Below are positions 1-10,999 of a stretch of DNA of 64,000 nt, in pieces. This DNA comes from Megalobrama amblycephala. Lineage: Eukaryota; Chordata; Actinopteri; Cypriniformes; Xenocyprididae. Every line of letters starts with the position of its first letter. Positions within the stretch are counted from its first letter, which is position 1. The stretch is from positions 47,792,989 through 47,856,988 of the forward strand of contig NC_063044.1 in assembly GCF_018812025.1 (NCBI RefSeq), written 5' to 3'. The notes under the pieces were generated by a model. It did no database searches. It was not told the origin of the DNA and was given only the letters and a program-made list of their open reading frames with translations. The position numbers and the translations under genes were made by a program.

Positions 1-769
1 GCGTGTCCAAATCCACTTTTGCTATTTTAACAACGGAAAAACGGTCCGTGCGCCAGGGCGCATTTTTGAAATGGGTTGTCCCTATTCTCTTAATGAGAAT
101 TCAATAAACCAATCAGAGTGTCATCTCCCATTCCCTTTAAGAGCGAGAAGCGCTCGCGCCATGGCGGGTTACTATTTACATGGCGTAAATTTACGTGTGT
201 GTATTGGCACGATTGTTCAATTAATTAGCCAATTTCGTTCATCATTATAAGTAGTAATAGGCTGAATTGAAAATAGGTAGCCTAATTCTAATACACGCAA
301 TGACTATTCATCATTACATTTTTATATTTATGTAGCCTACACAATAATATTCTTTTACACTGTAATCCTTTTGTTTTTAATATTTGGCATGTTTGTGTGA
401 TGCGCATCCCTGTGTGTAATAAGCAAAGTCAACGCGCACTGTGGAACGTGCCCAGAGGCGCAGTTTCTACCAATGCGCTCTAACAAAAAAATATTGCGCC
501 ATTGACTTTAGACTCTAGACCAGGTTTGAGTTGGTCTATGGCGCAGTCTATTTTCAGCTCCTTAAAATAGCAATGCGCCGGCAATGCGCCTGAACACACC
601 TCTTTTTTAGACCAGCACGCACATGGGTGCACTAACTGGCGCAAATGCATTTACTAATTTAAAGACGTGGCGCTGAACAGGAAAACGCGAACGGCGCTGG
701 ATGCAAACTAGCAAACACACTTGCGCTGCGCCTTGCGTCGCATTGCGCCGGGTGTATTATAGGGCCCTA
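1..769. mobile_element. hAT-like non-autonomous element, cut by the window edge
   Basis: A CpG-rich block full of GGCGCA and TGCGCC motifs, unlike the AT-rich sequence after it. It ends in a terminus reading GTGTATTATAGGGCCCTA at 752-769, which I recognise as the end type of abundant fish hAT-like elements. The other end lies outside the window, so no target duplication can be tested. No coding frame is visible. The family is inferred from the terminus only. Confidence 0.45.
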
Positions 770-1159
770 AATGTTTTATTTCGAATAAGTTATAAACAAA
801 TATCATTTACATCTTAGTTTTTGAACAGTGCACTTGAGTGTACGTGCTCTAGTAGTCTACTACATAGGAATGAGCCTATGATTGAATCTGGAAATAAAGC
901 AAAATAACTGAGAAAACGAGAATTACTCCTCAGATGCCATGTCTGATATTTATAGCAAAAAAAATCTAGCATTAATTAGATCTCAAACGGATTTATTAAG
1001 AGAAGTTATTACTCCACCACCTGCATGACATTAACAACTACAAATTTGCAACAATACGATTTCGGAAAACAGTCATGACTTCTTCAGCGATGCATTATAC
1101 TATGGTAGTTTAGCAGTGAGTTACGTTGTTGTATGGGAAACTCACCCCTGAATAATTAA

Positions 1160-1373
1160 GGGGTCAGGAAAGGGTTAAATGACAAAAACTACACTGTGAA
1201 ACCTTTCACAAATCAGAATAGTGAAGTTTAGGACTCAAGGAAAGATTAACTGACCAAAATTGTCCTGTGCAAGGTTTCACAAATCAGAAAAGTGAAGTTA
1301 AGCACTCTGGGAAGGGTTAACTGGCTAAAACTGTACAGTGAAAGTGTTCACAAATCATAATAGTCAAGTTACT
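1160..1373. repeat. three tandem copies of a ~71-bp unit
   Basis: Three consecutive copies of about 71 bp share the phrases GGAAAG-GTTAA and TTTCACAAATCAGAA. They differ at roughly one base in five, so the array is old. It lies in the crhr1 intron upstream of the first visible exon. No function is apparent. Confidence 0.6.
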
Positions 1374-1692
1374 GTTTGTCATTATTACACAAAAAAAAAA
1401 AAAGAGGACTGAGCAGTGAGAAACACTGAAATGCGATTGTGAAAGTTTTCATAAAACAAATGATTTTGTATTAACATCATGTTTTTTTGGAAATGGGCGT
1501 TAAACATGAGGAACGCTTATTTTTCACATTCCTGACTAGCAGACTTATTAAGGGGTTTATAGACAAGTGCTTTCCTTTGAAAAAATTCACAACTCAGTCA
1601 GGTCAAGATGACACTGGCTTCAGTCTTCAAACTTTTGGCATTATATAGATTATAAAAAAAGAGTCGCTATGAAAAAATACTGCACTTTTTAA

Positions 1693-2366
1693 AGGTCCCG
1701 TTCTTCGTGATTCCATGTTTCAAACTTTAGTTAGTGTGTAATGTTGTTGTTAGAGTATAAATAAAATCTGTAAAATTTTAAAGCTCAAAGTTCAATGCCA
1801 AGCGAGATATTTTATTTAACAGAAGTCGCCTACATCGAACGGCCAGTTTGGACTACATCCCTCTACTTCCTTCTTTAATGACGTCACTAAAACAGTTTTT
1901 TGACTAACCTCCGCCCACAGGAATACACAAGAGTTGCGTTTGTAGAGTGTGTTTGTCGCCATGTCGTCGAAACGCTGTTATTTTCATCCCGCAGTCCAAT
2001 CACCGGGTCTGATTCCGGCTCAAATTGATAGGGTAAAATTAAAGACATGTTTACAATAACACTGAGCCCGTGCATCTCCACGTTATGGTAAGAGGCGTGA
2101 CCTTTCCGGGCAAGGTTCGCTAAGCTGCTGTCGAATCACAACACAGGAACCGCTGGCACAATCAGAACTCGTTACGTATTTCTGAAGGAGGGACTTCATA
2201 GAACAAGGAAGTCATCAGCCCGTTTTTATGACAGTGGAAACAGCGGTATACAGAGTATAATTATGTGAAAAATACTGTGCTTTTTTACACGCGAAACATG
2301 AACACATGTTATATTGCACACTATAAACACAATCAAAGCTTCAAAAAAACACGAAAAACAGGACCT
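1693..2366 (-). mobile_element. TTAA-flanked DNA transposon, copy 1 (674 bp)
   Basis: Flanked on both sides by TTAA (1689-1692 and 2367-2370). The termini are inverted repeats beginning AGGTCCCGTTCTTCGTG. Nearly identical copies lie at 32262-32937 and, inverted, at 55059-55734. All three keep a 64-codon ORF (here 2081-1887, minus) starting MEMHGLSV and containing LPYQFEPESDP. TTAA duplications are typical of piggyBac and Kolobok superfamilies; which one applies is not clear from the termini. The element is too short to encode a transposase, so it is non-autonomous. It sits in the crhr1 intron about 90 bp before an exon. Confidence 0.85.
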
Positions 2367-2453
2367 TTAATACTGCAATATCTGAGGACATGACTTTTTT
2401 TATTTATGAGTCTGGTTTCTGTATTATCATCTCTACTTCTCTGAATCTCACAG

Positions 2454-2589
2454 GAAAGCGGTGAAGGCCACACTGGTTCTTCTGCCCCTGCTAGGCATCA
2501 CATACATGCTGTTCTTCGTCAACCCTGGCGAGGATGAGATCTCACAGATTGTCTTCATATACTTCAACTCTTTCCTAGAGTCCTTTCAG
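2454..2589 (+). CDS. crhr1: crhr1 exon: TM6, extracellular loop 3 and start of TM7
   Basis: This 136-bp exon starts after TCTCACAG and ends before GTAAACGA. It takes two bases of a split codon from the preceding exon and then encodes 45 residues. Visible pieces are [19 protein letters not shown] (TM6), FFVNPGEDE (loop 3) and [12 protein letters not shown] (TM7). These are strongly conserved in corticotropin-releasing hormone receptor 1, a class B (secretin-family) G-protein-coupled receptor of the plasma membrane that binds CRH and urocortin and mainly signals through Gs and cAMP. The exon joins in frame to the 42-bp exon at 4349. Earlier exons (signal peptide, hormone-binding domain, TM1-5) are outside the window. 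crhr2 is the main alternative; the C-tail at 9593 favours crhr1. Confidence 0.95.
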
Positions 2590-3706
2590 GTAAACGAGCA
2601 CAGTTTTGACCCTTATTAATTGCGATAAAACAGATCTGAATCTGATATTTACAACTCAGAGGTGGAAATTCTCTAAGAATTAATTGCACCTGCTAATAGA
2701 GCTGTTTATTTGCACATGCTGTCTTTTACAAAAAAAGTGCTGAGTTTTGTGAATAAGTCACGCTAAGCCTAATTTGCATTGAACATAATGCCAATGACTG
2801 AATCTGAATATGGCTCAGTGCTATTCAAGTGCATTTAGCTCTTGGTTAAACTGGATTGCAGGTGCTTAATGTATAAAATGCTGATTTTGTGTTGAAACAT
2901 CACATGCTAAAGTAGTGCAGCTCTTTAGGGTATAGTTGCTTCTAATCACTAAACGCATCAGTTTAAACCAGTTGCACAATATGTTTTTTTAATGTTTCGT
3001 TTTCTATGAAGTCTCACCCACATGTTCGGAAATCCTCATTCCATTTCCTCGTGGTGCGTTTCTCACATCAACCCAGAGTTGACCATGTCATCCGAAGCAC
3101 ACAAGGTCAACTCTATCCCCTGTTTTGCACCATTTGCTTCCTGGTGTGACCCGGGGGTCTCTCGTGAATGTTGAAGCCATGTTTTCCACAGATTCATCTG
3201 GCCCCACATCTGTCCAACTCCTCATGGGAATGACAATTCATCTGTGGGGAAAATTGAATCTTAGGGTATTCACGTTAGACAAACATGCTGAACATTTTAA
3301 AGGCAGAATCATGAAAATCTTATCTTATCTTATTAAAAAAATTAAAAATATTTAGAAAAATATGATTTGAGGAGGTCATTTTTAGGTATTTGCCAACACT
3401 TTAACAATAGAAAGAAATTAATCAAAAACAGATTTTTATATTATTACACGTCTAAAAGTGACTCAAAGCATACATGCCTAAATGTTTAAAACAGCAAATG
3501 TTGATAAAATACTAAAGAGGCAAATAATTTAATAATGGACAATACAAATAAATCTAAATAAAAAAAATGACAGTATTGTACTGTCTCTATCCATATCCAT
3601 TCCACTGTTGCACAATCTTAGGCAACAAACAAATTTAACAGTTCCTCATAACATTCAAATAATTAAATAAGCTTGTTAAATGTTTTTGGAATAAAGGAAA
3701 CTAATT

Positions 3707-3776
<70 letters not shown>

Positions 3777-4348
3777 TTTTTTTACTAATTTACAATTTAT
3801 ATTAATTTTTTAATTATATATTTTTCTATGGGTGAAAAAAATGCTTACTGGGGGCATTATTATAGCATTTCCCCGTGTCCTCCACAAAATGTACCATGCC
3901 AGAAATGTTTAAAATGTGACTATGGGGGTGGGGGTTTGTGGGACATTTTCTGCATTGATGTATTTGACAGCGATTTTCAATTTCCATCTTGACATTTGCG
4001 TTGAAATGATATTGATGTTTTTTTTTTTTTTCAACATTAGCAATTTTACAAACTCATGTTTTGTTAATGTAACCCAGACACCAGCAGCATTAAAATGATT
4101 TTAGAATTGATTTAGAATTGAATTGATTGATTTAGGATTGACAGCTAATAATTTAGGCAAGGTTGGAATCATTCTTATTTGTTCCGTTTTTCACATTAAA
4201 TATCCTATTTCATTTGAGATAACGTATGAGATAAAATGGGTTGTAAATGGTGACTTTAAAGTAGTTTTAAGTGAAATTTGAGTGTATAAAGGTTTATATT
4301 TCTTATTTTTTTCTTATAAATTGTAAATGTCTCTTGTTCTCTTTACAG
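2590..4348 (+). other. crhr1: crhr1 intron (1,759 bp)
   Basis: Bounded by GTAAAC at the donor and CTCTTTACAG at the acceptor. It holds mostly unique AT-rich sequence and a (TA)n/poly-T tract at 3710-3783. The short reading frames inside show no recognisable protein and have no splice support. Confidence 0.85.
3710..3783. repeat. (TA)n followed by poly-T
   Basis: About 48 bp of alternating TA run directly into about 24 T. Simple sequence inside the crhr1 intron. Confidence 0.95.
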
Positions 4349-4390
4349 GGATTCTTTGTGTCAGTGTTCTACTGCTTTTTGAACAGTGAG
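4349..4390 (+). CDS. crhr1: crhr1 42-bp exon: end of TM7 and start of helix 8
   Basis: Exactly 42 bp, encoding GFFVSVFYCFLNSE. Preceded by TTTACAG and followed by the good donor GTAAGAAAG; both borders are phase 0. A 14-codon exon at this place, with a GFFVSVFYCFLN-type motif, is a hallmark of class B GPCR genes. In this family the region links TM7 to helix 8 and contributes to G-protein coupling; in mammalian CRHR1 a variant skipping an exon around TM7 is known. Whether this fish skips it cannot be told from sequence. Confidence 0.95.
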
Positions 4391-5516
4391 GTAAGAAAGC
4401 TCTTTTCCTGGTCTTCTGTTTCCACCCTTTTTTGCACAAATATGCCCTCTGCTTTTGACTCGAAGTTCTACAACAGCGATGGGTCTCTTTGAAGTGCAGT
4501 GCAAACAGTCTGAGTAATTTGGGTAATTCAGATTTCCTCAGCCATGGCTGCCCAAGGATACCTGGCCAAAAAAGAATCAAATCGAGACCCTCTCCATTAA
4601 CCCAAAACCACCCTTTTGGCATTCAATAACTATAAAAACCGACTCTGCTCATAAAATATTCATTCCTGCGAGGTCTAAATCTGGCTTGTATTACATGCCC
4701 TTTGAAAAGGACAGTAAACCTTTGGGAATTTCCAGCCAGAATGTTCCTCTTTTGCGTTGTGCCCAGATCGCAAATGTAAGCACATCTTACGCATCATGTT
4801 GTCCTCCTAAGTGAACACGCTTACAGGTGGTGTAAAGGGATCCAGGATCGGATCCGTCTGGGCTGTTTTGTTTGTCATTTTAGACAGTGAACAAGTTCAG
4901 AGGAAGCAGAAAAGTGTGGAGCTCGATCTGAGGTCACCCTGAATCACAGATAGATATCAGAATACACGAGCAAAGCAGAGCGTACAGTGTTGCTTAAAGT
5001 CAAAGCGATAACATTGATCTGTTCCCGGTACATATGAAAGTGACACCGCAATGTCAGATGCAAGACCTCCAAAAAAAATACCTTCATTGGAGTTATGGAC
5101 CTTCAGAAGGTGCATTTGGCTCCAGTGTGGCTATGCAAACATGTTCAGAACTAAAAGGCCTGTGGTGCTAAATTACAGCAACAATAACAAACACTTGCCA
5201 TAAGTTTCTGAAAGTCAAAAGACAACAGAGAAATGATCTGGCTTGGAAGTGCAACAAAGCACTTTCTTTCAGTCACATGATAATTTGTTCACTTTCTCTC
5301 ATTGTGATGCATCACAGTTTATTAAGGTTGAAACTATTTAAAATGATAGTTTAACCAAAAATGTTTAATCAAAAAATGTATTGTCGTTCTTATCGATGCA
5401 ATAAGAACATAAAGTATACACATGAGAATCAGTGAAGTTTGAGTTAACTGAGCTTGGCTTTGACCGGTTCTACAGCTAATGCTAATTTAGAAGGAACGGT
5501 TGAAAAGAGTATAGAT

Positions 5517-5715
5517 CAGGGGTGTCCAATCCTGCTCCTGGAGGGCCACTGTCCTGCAGAGTTCAGCTCCAACCAAAATTAAACACACCTGAACCAGCTA
5601 ATCAATATCTTACCAGTCATATTAGAAATTTTCAGACCGGTGTATTGAGGTTTGAACTAAACTCGGTTTGAACTAAACTCTGCAGGACAGTATCCCTCCA
5701 GGAGCAGGTTTAGAC
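5517..5715. mobile_element. hAT-type MITE, decayed
   Basis: Begins CAGGGGTGTCCAATCCTGC and reads CTGGAGGGCCACTGTCCTGC. The far side carries the inverted phrases CTCTGCAGGACAGT and CTCCAGGAGCAGG, but the terminal bases have decayed, so no duplication can be checked. Same broad family as 42238, 44513 and 63913. Confidence 0.65.
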
Positions 5716-6368
5716 CATAATACTATGATGTTAAATATGAAAATTGTTTATGATTTAATGTATAGGTAAACAGCTATAAAATAATCAATATATACTACCT
5801 CAGATAGAATTATGTACTTGGGAAAGCAAAGTTAGCCTAGTGCTTGTGTGAGCTGAAAGAAAAAAAAATATGTCAGGGATTATTTTCAGCAAACGCTTTA
5901 AAAGCTGTACTTCAGACCTTGCTTTAAGTGTCAGCAGTCACTGACCCAAGGGGTTTACGCTTTTACAGAAATACTGAGAAAGAGAGAGTCAAGCTCTTAG
6001 AGCAAAGTAAGAAGTTTCTTCTCTACAAGGATCTTTGATCGCTTGGCATGAGTTTGACCTCCTTGATCATCTGTGAACCCCCCACTTGACACCCACCACA
6101 GAGGTTAATTACATACAGCACCAGAGCTTTACTGTTCACTTCTGATCTACTGTGGAGACTGACCTTTAACCCTCACGGGCATGGGCAACTGTTCATGCTG
6201 TGCCATGGACTGCCTACAACTATTTCATGCCCATTTAAAATGCCCTCAAATTTTTTTAGCCAAATATATTTTAAATGCAACTTGAATGAAGAATAAATCT
6301 TTTTATCTTTGATAATTAAGTTGCATAATTATTGTAGGTACACTCAAAAAAAGCCTTTAAAGCCTTAA

Positions 6369-6370
<2 letters not shown>

Positions 6371-6451
<81 letters not shown>
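6371..6451. repeat. (AT)n followed by poly-T
   Basis: About 63 bp of AT dinucleotides then about 18 T. A reading frame across it encodes only repeated I-Y and is not a gene. Confidence 0.95.
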
Positions 6452-7439
6452 GGTTTATGAATTTCAATTGTATAATAAAATTGATTTAAATGAATAATAT
6501 TATTCATATTATGAATTAAGAATTCTAAATGAGTAAAAATGTGTACACAAGTCTACATCTTTCAGCTCCTGAGCATGAATCACAGTGACTTGAATTATAA
6601 ACATGCTTGGACGTTTTACATGTTTTTCTACCTCAGCGGCTTGTGGAGTGTTTACTGGTCTAAATTCCAGTGCAGGCAGCATTGTTGACACAGGCTTTTG
6701 TGACTACGAATCAAAAACTCAATCTGGTGAGAGAGCAACAGGCATTGTAGCTGTACACTGTCCTTAGTGCATTGGAGCACCAACAGATATTTGACCATCG
6801 ACCGTTTTGAAGATAGGCCCCCTACAAAGTGTATTGAATGAGATGGAGACAGAGAGGAGGTTTAAATGTTTACTCTGACATCCACCTCATTGATTTGTGA
6901 AAAGTGAGGCCTTTTACAGTGCTCAGACTTGTCTTTCTGAAAGCCAACATATTGATTCAGTAAAATGCCCCCCTCCAAATTACCAAACTGTTCTGATTTT
7001 TCGACCCCCTGCTTCTGGTTACTTCCCCTGTATTGAAACTGTATTTGACATTTTAGTTGTCAAAGGATTGTAACAATTTCAACCTTTTCTGACAGCACAG
7101 CTGAAGGAAATGTCATAGGTTTGGTTGCTAGGGAGAGGGCTCCTGGTTGCTATGATACAACGCTGAGTATGAAAACGATGCAGGGTTTCATTGGTGGCAT
7201 ATATCACACTGGTCTGATTTAAATGTTAATTATTTGAAGTTCAGGGGTTTTTTTTTTTGGCTGGAACCAAAGCTTTACTGCTAACCTTTTTACCAGTCCA
7301 CTACAGAACAGCTAAACTACTCTAAGATCAGTGTAAAATATATATGAGCTCCATGAAATCTGTTTCCTCTATATATATAGAATATAAACCCACTCTCTTC
7401 ACATAGTATATGCAGCATAGGCCAAACTGAAAATCGTCT

Positions 7440-7870
7440 AAGGTTATGACTATAATCATAGTTCCCTGAGAAGGGGAATGAGACACTGCATCTTGGATTG
7501 ACGCTTCAGGGAACATCATCAGTGTGACCGGTGTCTGAAGCATGTTTCTAAACACAATCATTTTGTTGGCCGACGACAGTCCATGAATTCATGACTGAAG
7601 CACCGGTGAGTGTAAGAGAGGGCACCTGCAATGTATGTCATCAACTTTTTTGTCTTAAGGAGACGTGCAGGCACGCCCGAAGCATGGCAATGCAACACAG
7701 TGTCTCGTTCCTCTTCTTAGGGAACCATGGTTACAACCATAACCTGAAACGCACCTTTTCTAAGTTTTGGATTGAAGCTATGGTGAGCAAATACCCACTC
7801 AGCCATGCTGAGAGAATGCCTGCCTCATTAGGGCTTAAGACTACCACCCTTGTGGTCACAGCCTGGAAAT
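7440..7870. repeat. interspersed fish repeat, related to 63620-63890
   Basis: Shares ordered phrases with 63620-63890: GTGAGTGTAAGAGAGGG, TTTTGTCTTAAGGAG, ATGGCAA, and GCCATGCTGAG-GAATGCCTGCCTC. This marks both as members of one interspersed family. Termini and class are not resolved. The reading frames inside it are unlikely to be genes. Confidence 0.5.
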
Positions 7871-7975
7871 ATTGAGAACCACATACTAGAGATAGTAACA
7901 GAGCAACAAAAACTGGAGTCAGTCCAGATTCTCATTACTTGGTTCACAACCCCATGTGTTTCCTTACTTAAAGGG

Positions 7976-8250
7976 TTAGTTCACCCAAAAAATGACAATT
8001 CTGTCATTAATTTCTCACCCTCATATCGTTCCACACCCATAAGACCTTTGTTCATCTTCAGAGCATAAATTAGGATATAAATTAGATACAGCGCTTCCAG
8101 GTTCTGCGTCAGAACGGCGGCTCAGAATTGGCCGACACTGTTCACGTGAGCAGCACAACGCAGGAGCCGACCAATAATGAGTCAGCCTTCTGACGTAGAA
8201 CCTTGAAGCGCCTAGCGTAAACAGTGTACAAGAATGACAATTATTAATTA
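7976..8250. repeat. fragment of an abundant fish MITE family
   Basis: Begins GGGTTAGTTCACCCAAAAAA and continues with TCTCACCCTCAT and TTCCACACCCATAAGACC, the typical start of a very abundant cyprinid MITE-like repeat. The GC-richer part from 8090 continues into AGGTTCTGCGTCAGAACGG. Related fragments are near 11810, 18455, 59744 and 63475. Only one end is clear. Confidence 0.55.
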
Positions 8251-8327
8251 TTTTTCTCACTCACCCACTCCATATTTTTCTCTCTATCCACTGTAAATGA
8301 AACCTCTTTTCTCTGACGTATAAGCTT

Positions 8328-8329
<2 letters not shown>

Positions 8330-8361
<32 letters not shown>
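8330..8361. repeat. (CA)n microsatellite
   Basis: About 16 CA units followed by degenerate CA-rich sequence to about 8455. Confidence 0.9.
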
Positions 8362-8365
<4 letters not shown>

Positions 8366-8640
8366 GTCGCTCACACATGTGCCCACACAGATACGCAGGT
8401 TCACACATTTATTTCCCTTTCACACACATCCACCCGCCCACGTAAGCACACACACACCTGTTCTCGCTCTTTCTCACTCAAACGTGGAAAAGGCAGAATA
8501 TAAGTAATTATTAGTCTTGTTAATATTACTCTTCGGAATGAAGATTTTTTTTTTTTTTTACTTCCCACATTTTTTTTCAATAAATCTTTTTGAACAAAGA
8601 TAAACAAGTTACAACATTTTACATTTTTATTAGAGATTTG

Positions 8641-9009
8641 GGACCCACTTTATATTAAGTGGCCTTAACTACTATGTACTTACATTTAAATTACTCATTT
8701 GATACAATGCACTTATTGTGTACATACATGTTTTTACATTGTACTTATATTTTAAAAACACCTGCATGTAATTACATCTGTAATTAATTTCTGTATTTAC
8801 ATTTATAATTACACTGTTGACCCATCCCTTACACCTTACCCCTACCCTTAAACCTACCCATACCACCAAAGCTTTCCCTAACCTTAACCATACTCCACCT
8901 CAATAGCTGCAAATTTGTTTTGCAATTCAATATGAACCCAATAAGTACATTGTACTTATTTTTTGATGTAAGTACATAGTAGTTAAGGCCACTTAATATA
9001 AAGTGGGAC
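8641..9009. mobile_element. 369-bp TIR element with 9-bp target duplication, copy 1
   Basis: The termini are inverted repeats of about 40 bp beginning ACCCACTTTATATTAAGTGG. AGAGATTTG occurs directly on both sides (8632-8640 and 9010-9018), a 9-bp target-site duplication. A second copy of exactly the same length, inverted, is at 37655-38023. Duplications of 9 bp with long TIRs suggest a MuDR/Mutator-like MITE; no transposase is present. A 65-codon frame recurs in both copies but looks like a chance product of the inverted repeats. Confidence 0.85.
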
Positions 9010-9592
9010 AGAGATTTGGGTGTATTTATTATATTTAAATATGATTATATAAGAACACTGATCTGTCTATGTACAAAAAAACAACAATTGTCACTTCTCT
9101 CTCCTGTTATTTTACAGCATAGTAGGATGTCTGACAAGGTTAATGTAATGAAAACTCTAGCTCTGTTATGAGAAGCAGTAGCATGACAAGTGACAGGTTT
9201 GACAGAAAATACATGCTGCTTTTTGTTGCCATGTTTGACAAATGAATGACAAAACTATATATAAGTGTAATAAATTAATGTGGTCAAATGACTTTAAAGT
9301 TACTTCATTGTTTTGTTACATCACATATTTATAAGTTGTCTGTAAATTTTTATGTCATTTGTCATTTAATTTGACTTTGTATTCAGAGCTTTCTTAAAAA
9401 AAAAAACAGCAACACTTGCCCTATTTTTGTGTGTATGTGTGTTATTAATTTAATTTAATTAAAAGTTATTTCCCTCATATGGCGTTAGCTACATTTTGGA
9501 ACTAACTTGCAGCGAAACCTTTTTTTTTTATCTGTACTTGAGCTACATTCAATTATTAATATTATTAGTAAAGTGCCTTTTTTTGTCCACAG

Positions 9593-9733
9593 GTTCGCTC
9601 AGCCGTTCGTAAACGATGGCATCGCTGGCAGGATAAGCACTCCATTCGGGCACGGGTGGCGCGGGCCATGTCTATTCCCACCTCTCCAACGAGGGTCAGT
9701 TTCCACAGCATCAAGCAGTCGTCGGCCGTCTGA
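9593..9733 (+). CDS. crhr1: crhr1 terminal coding exon: cytoplasmic C-tail
   Basis: Follows the acceptor TTTTTGTCCACAG and runs 46 codons to TGA. It begins [20 protein letters not shown], continues with [20 protein letters not shown] and ends SSAV. The KRWHRWQ basic segment belongs to helix 8. The Ser/Thr-rich tail is where receptors of this family are phosphorylated and bind arrestin. The final S-A-V fits a class I PDZ ligand; mammalian CRHR1 ends in STAV and CRHR2, as I recall, in TAAV, so SSAV favours crhr1. Together with the two exons upstream this completes the open frame. Confidence 0.96.
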   Translation, partial: VRSAVRKRWHRWQDKHSIRARVARAMSIPTSPTRVSFHSIKQSSAV

Positions 9734-10160
9734 CCTTAACAGAAGCGAAGCGCCCGTCCCCGTTTCTTCTGCTTCTGCTCTTTCTGTCCTCAGCTAATCA
9801 TCAATGTCCTCTGCAAAACCCAGGGATAACAGCTATGGGCCAAACAGGGTATGATCCTCAGCTGAAACATAGATGAAGGGTGGAAAATACACAAACAAAA
9901 AGGTCCACCTGCCGAACACCGTGAAGAAGAATCAGAAACAGATTAGAGCATCGGTGGTCTCAGACAATGATGGGAGACTGTGGGAGGAATCTGACACACA
10001 CAAAAAAAGGTCAATAAATACAGACAGAGTGTATTTATTCAATAGATAAAGTTATATGTCGCATTATCTCCTCCTGATCTGTTTCCTATCTTGAGTCTTC
10101 TCTGGTTGGAGACCTTAGTTTATTCCTAACTTGTTTCCAGAACTGTCAGAGTAGGATAAT
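9734..10160 (+). other. crhr1: crhr1 3' UTR, proximal part
   Basis: Sequence after the stop is non-repetitive and somewhat GC-richer than the flanks. The first AATAAA is at 10013-10018, about 280 bp after the stop, and is the likeliest proximal poly(A) signal. A longer UTR is possible but cannot be shown; mobile elements begin near 10170. Confidence 0.5.
10013..10018 (+). promoter_or_regulatory. crhr1: candidate poly(A) signal AATAAA for crhr1
   Basis: First canonical AATAAA downstream of the crhr1 stop codon. A TG-containing stretch follows at 10028-10033. It is a candidate only, because the hexamer is frequent in AT-rich DNA. Confidence 0.4.
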
Positions 10161-10330
10161 CTTGAATGTACTCTGCATGGCCAAAAGTAGTGTGATTGTG
10201 AGCCAGACATGTGTTTGAATGGGAGTAAATCCCTCCATCCATAGTCCAACATCTATTGGAAAACCTTCCAGAAGGGAGGATAAACTGTTAGGGAGGATAA
10301 ACTTATTAATGCCAATAGTTTTGGAATTAA

Positions 10331-10607
10331 AGGTGCAGTAAGCGATTTCTGAGAAACACTGTTGAAAGTGGATCGGACCGAGCGCCATGACACACTTGTA
10401 GCCAATCAGCAGTAAGGGGCATATACACTCATGAGGGGGGTGAGGTGCCTCATGAGGTGCCTGTGTCGCATAGCATGTTCATGAATTTGGGGGTAGATCT
10501 ATCAATATAGGGGTGTGATCCCTATCTTGTGATCAAGGCACGGGCGTGTTTGTTTTGGTTTGATTTCAAATATAAACAGCGTTTCTCAGAAATCGTTTAC
10601 TGCACCT
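10331..10607. mobile_element. 277-bp MITE with TTAA-type flank
   Basis: Inverted termini of about 30 bp start AGGTGCAGTAAGCGATTTCT. TTAA precedes it (10327-10330); TTAC follows (10608-10611), consistent with a TTAA duplication carrying one substitution. Lies inside the Tc1-type MITE at 10170-10998. Confidence 0.7.
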
Positions 10608-10630
10608 TTACAGCAAGCAAGCACATATGC

Positions 10631-10948
10631 ACTCTTATTAAAAAAGGTTAAATGGGGTTCTATATAGAACCCTAGGGTTCTTGACTCAAATTTAAAGAAC
10701 CCTTTATGCCAGAATGTCTTAAACGATTCCATAATGCTTTCATGTTTGATGGGTTATTTCATTTTTTTTTTTTTGGCTAGTGATAAAGTATGTTTACAAG
10801 CTGCTTAATTCATAGTTTTATTAAGATTAAAACAAAACTAATTAAATCTAAATCCGTAAAATGATCCCATAATGGGAACCCCTAGGTTCTATATATGAAG
10901 CACCTGACAGAACCCTTTAGGTTCTATAGAACCTTTTCTTCTAAGAGT
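10631..10948. mobile_element. MITE with internal GGTTCTATAGAACC palindromes
   Basis: Left end ACTCTTATTAAAAAAGGTT and right end AACCTTTTCTTCTAAGAGT are inverted. Inside, TTCTATATAGAACC on the left is echoed by GGTTCTATAGAACC on the right. Family not assigned. Inserted in the same Tc1-type MITE as the element before it. Confidence 0.55.
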
Positions 10949-10999
10949 TTGAGTTCAATGTTCAGGTGTCCACAAACTTTTGGCCATAAAGTGTATTAG

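Larger units (their letters stand above)
4391..9592 (+). other. crhr1: crhr1 intron (5.2 kb)
   Basis: Donor GTAAGA, acceptor TTTTTGTCCACAG. It carries several mobile elements and microsatellites listed separately (5517, 6371, 7440, 7976, 8330, 8641). Between them, 4391-5516, 5716-6370, 6452-7439 and 9010-9592 contain nothing I can support as a gene. Confidence 0.85.
10170..10998. mobile_element. Tc1/mariner-type MITE split by two later insertions
   Basis: The left side reads ATGGCCAAAAGTAGTGTG and the right side ACAAACTTTTGGCCATAAAG, matching inverted ends of a common fish Tc1/mariner MITE. Internal phrases (AATCCCTCCATCC, TTAATGCCAATAG) fit that family. The element is interrupted by 10331-10607 and 10631-10948, so it was there first. 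Confidence 0.6.

Noticed and set aside
4314..4622. 102-codon minus-strand ORF
   Set aside because: Antisense to the 42-bp crhr1 exon and its intron; no domain.
8672..8869. 65-codon ORF recurring at 37795-37992
   Set aside because: It recurs because the 369-bp element recurs; the composition looks like chance and overlaps the inverted ends.
8820..8885. CCCTAACC-like telomeric repeats
   Set aside because: Only a few irregular CCTA-containing phrases inside the 369-bp element; no tandem TTAGGG array.
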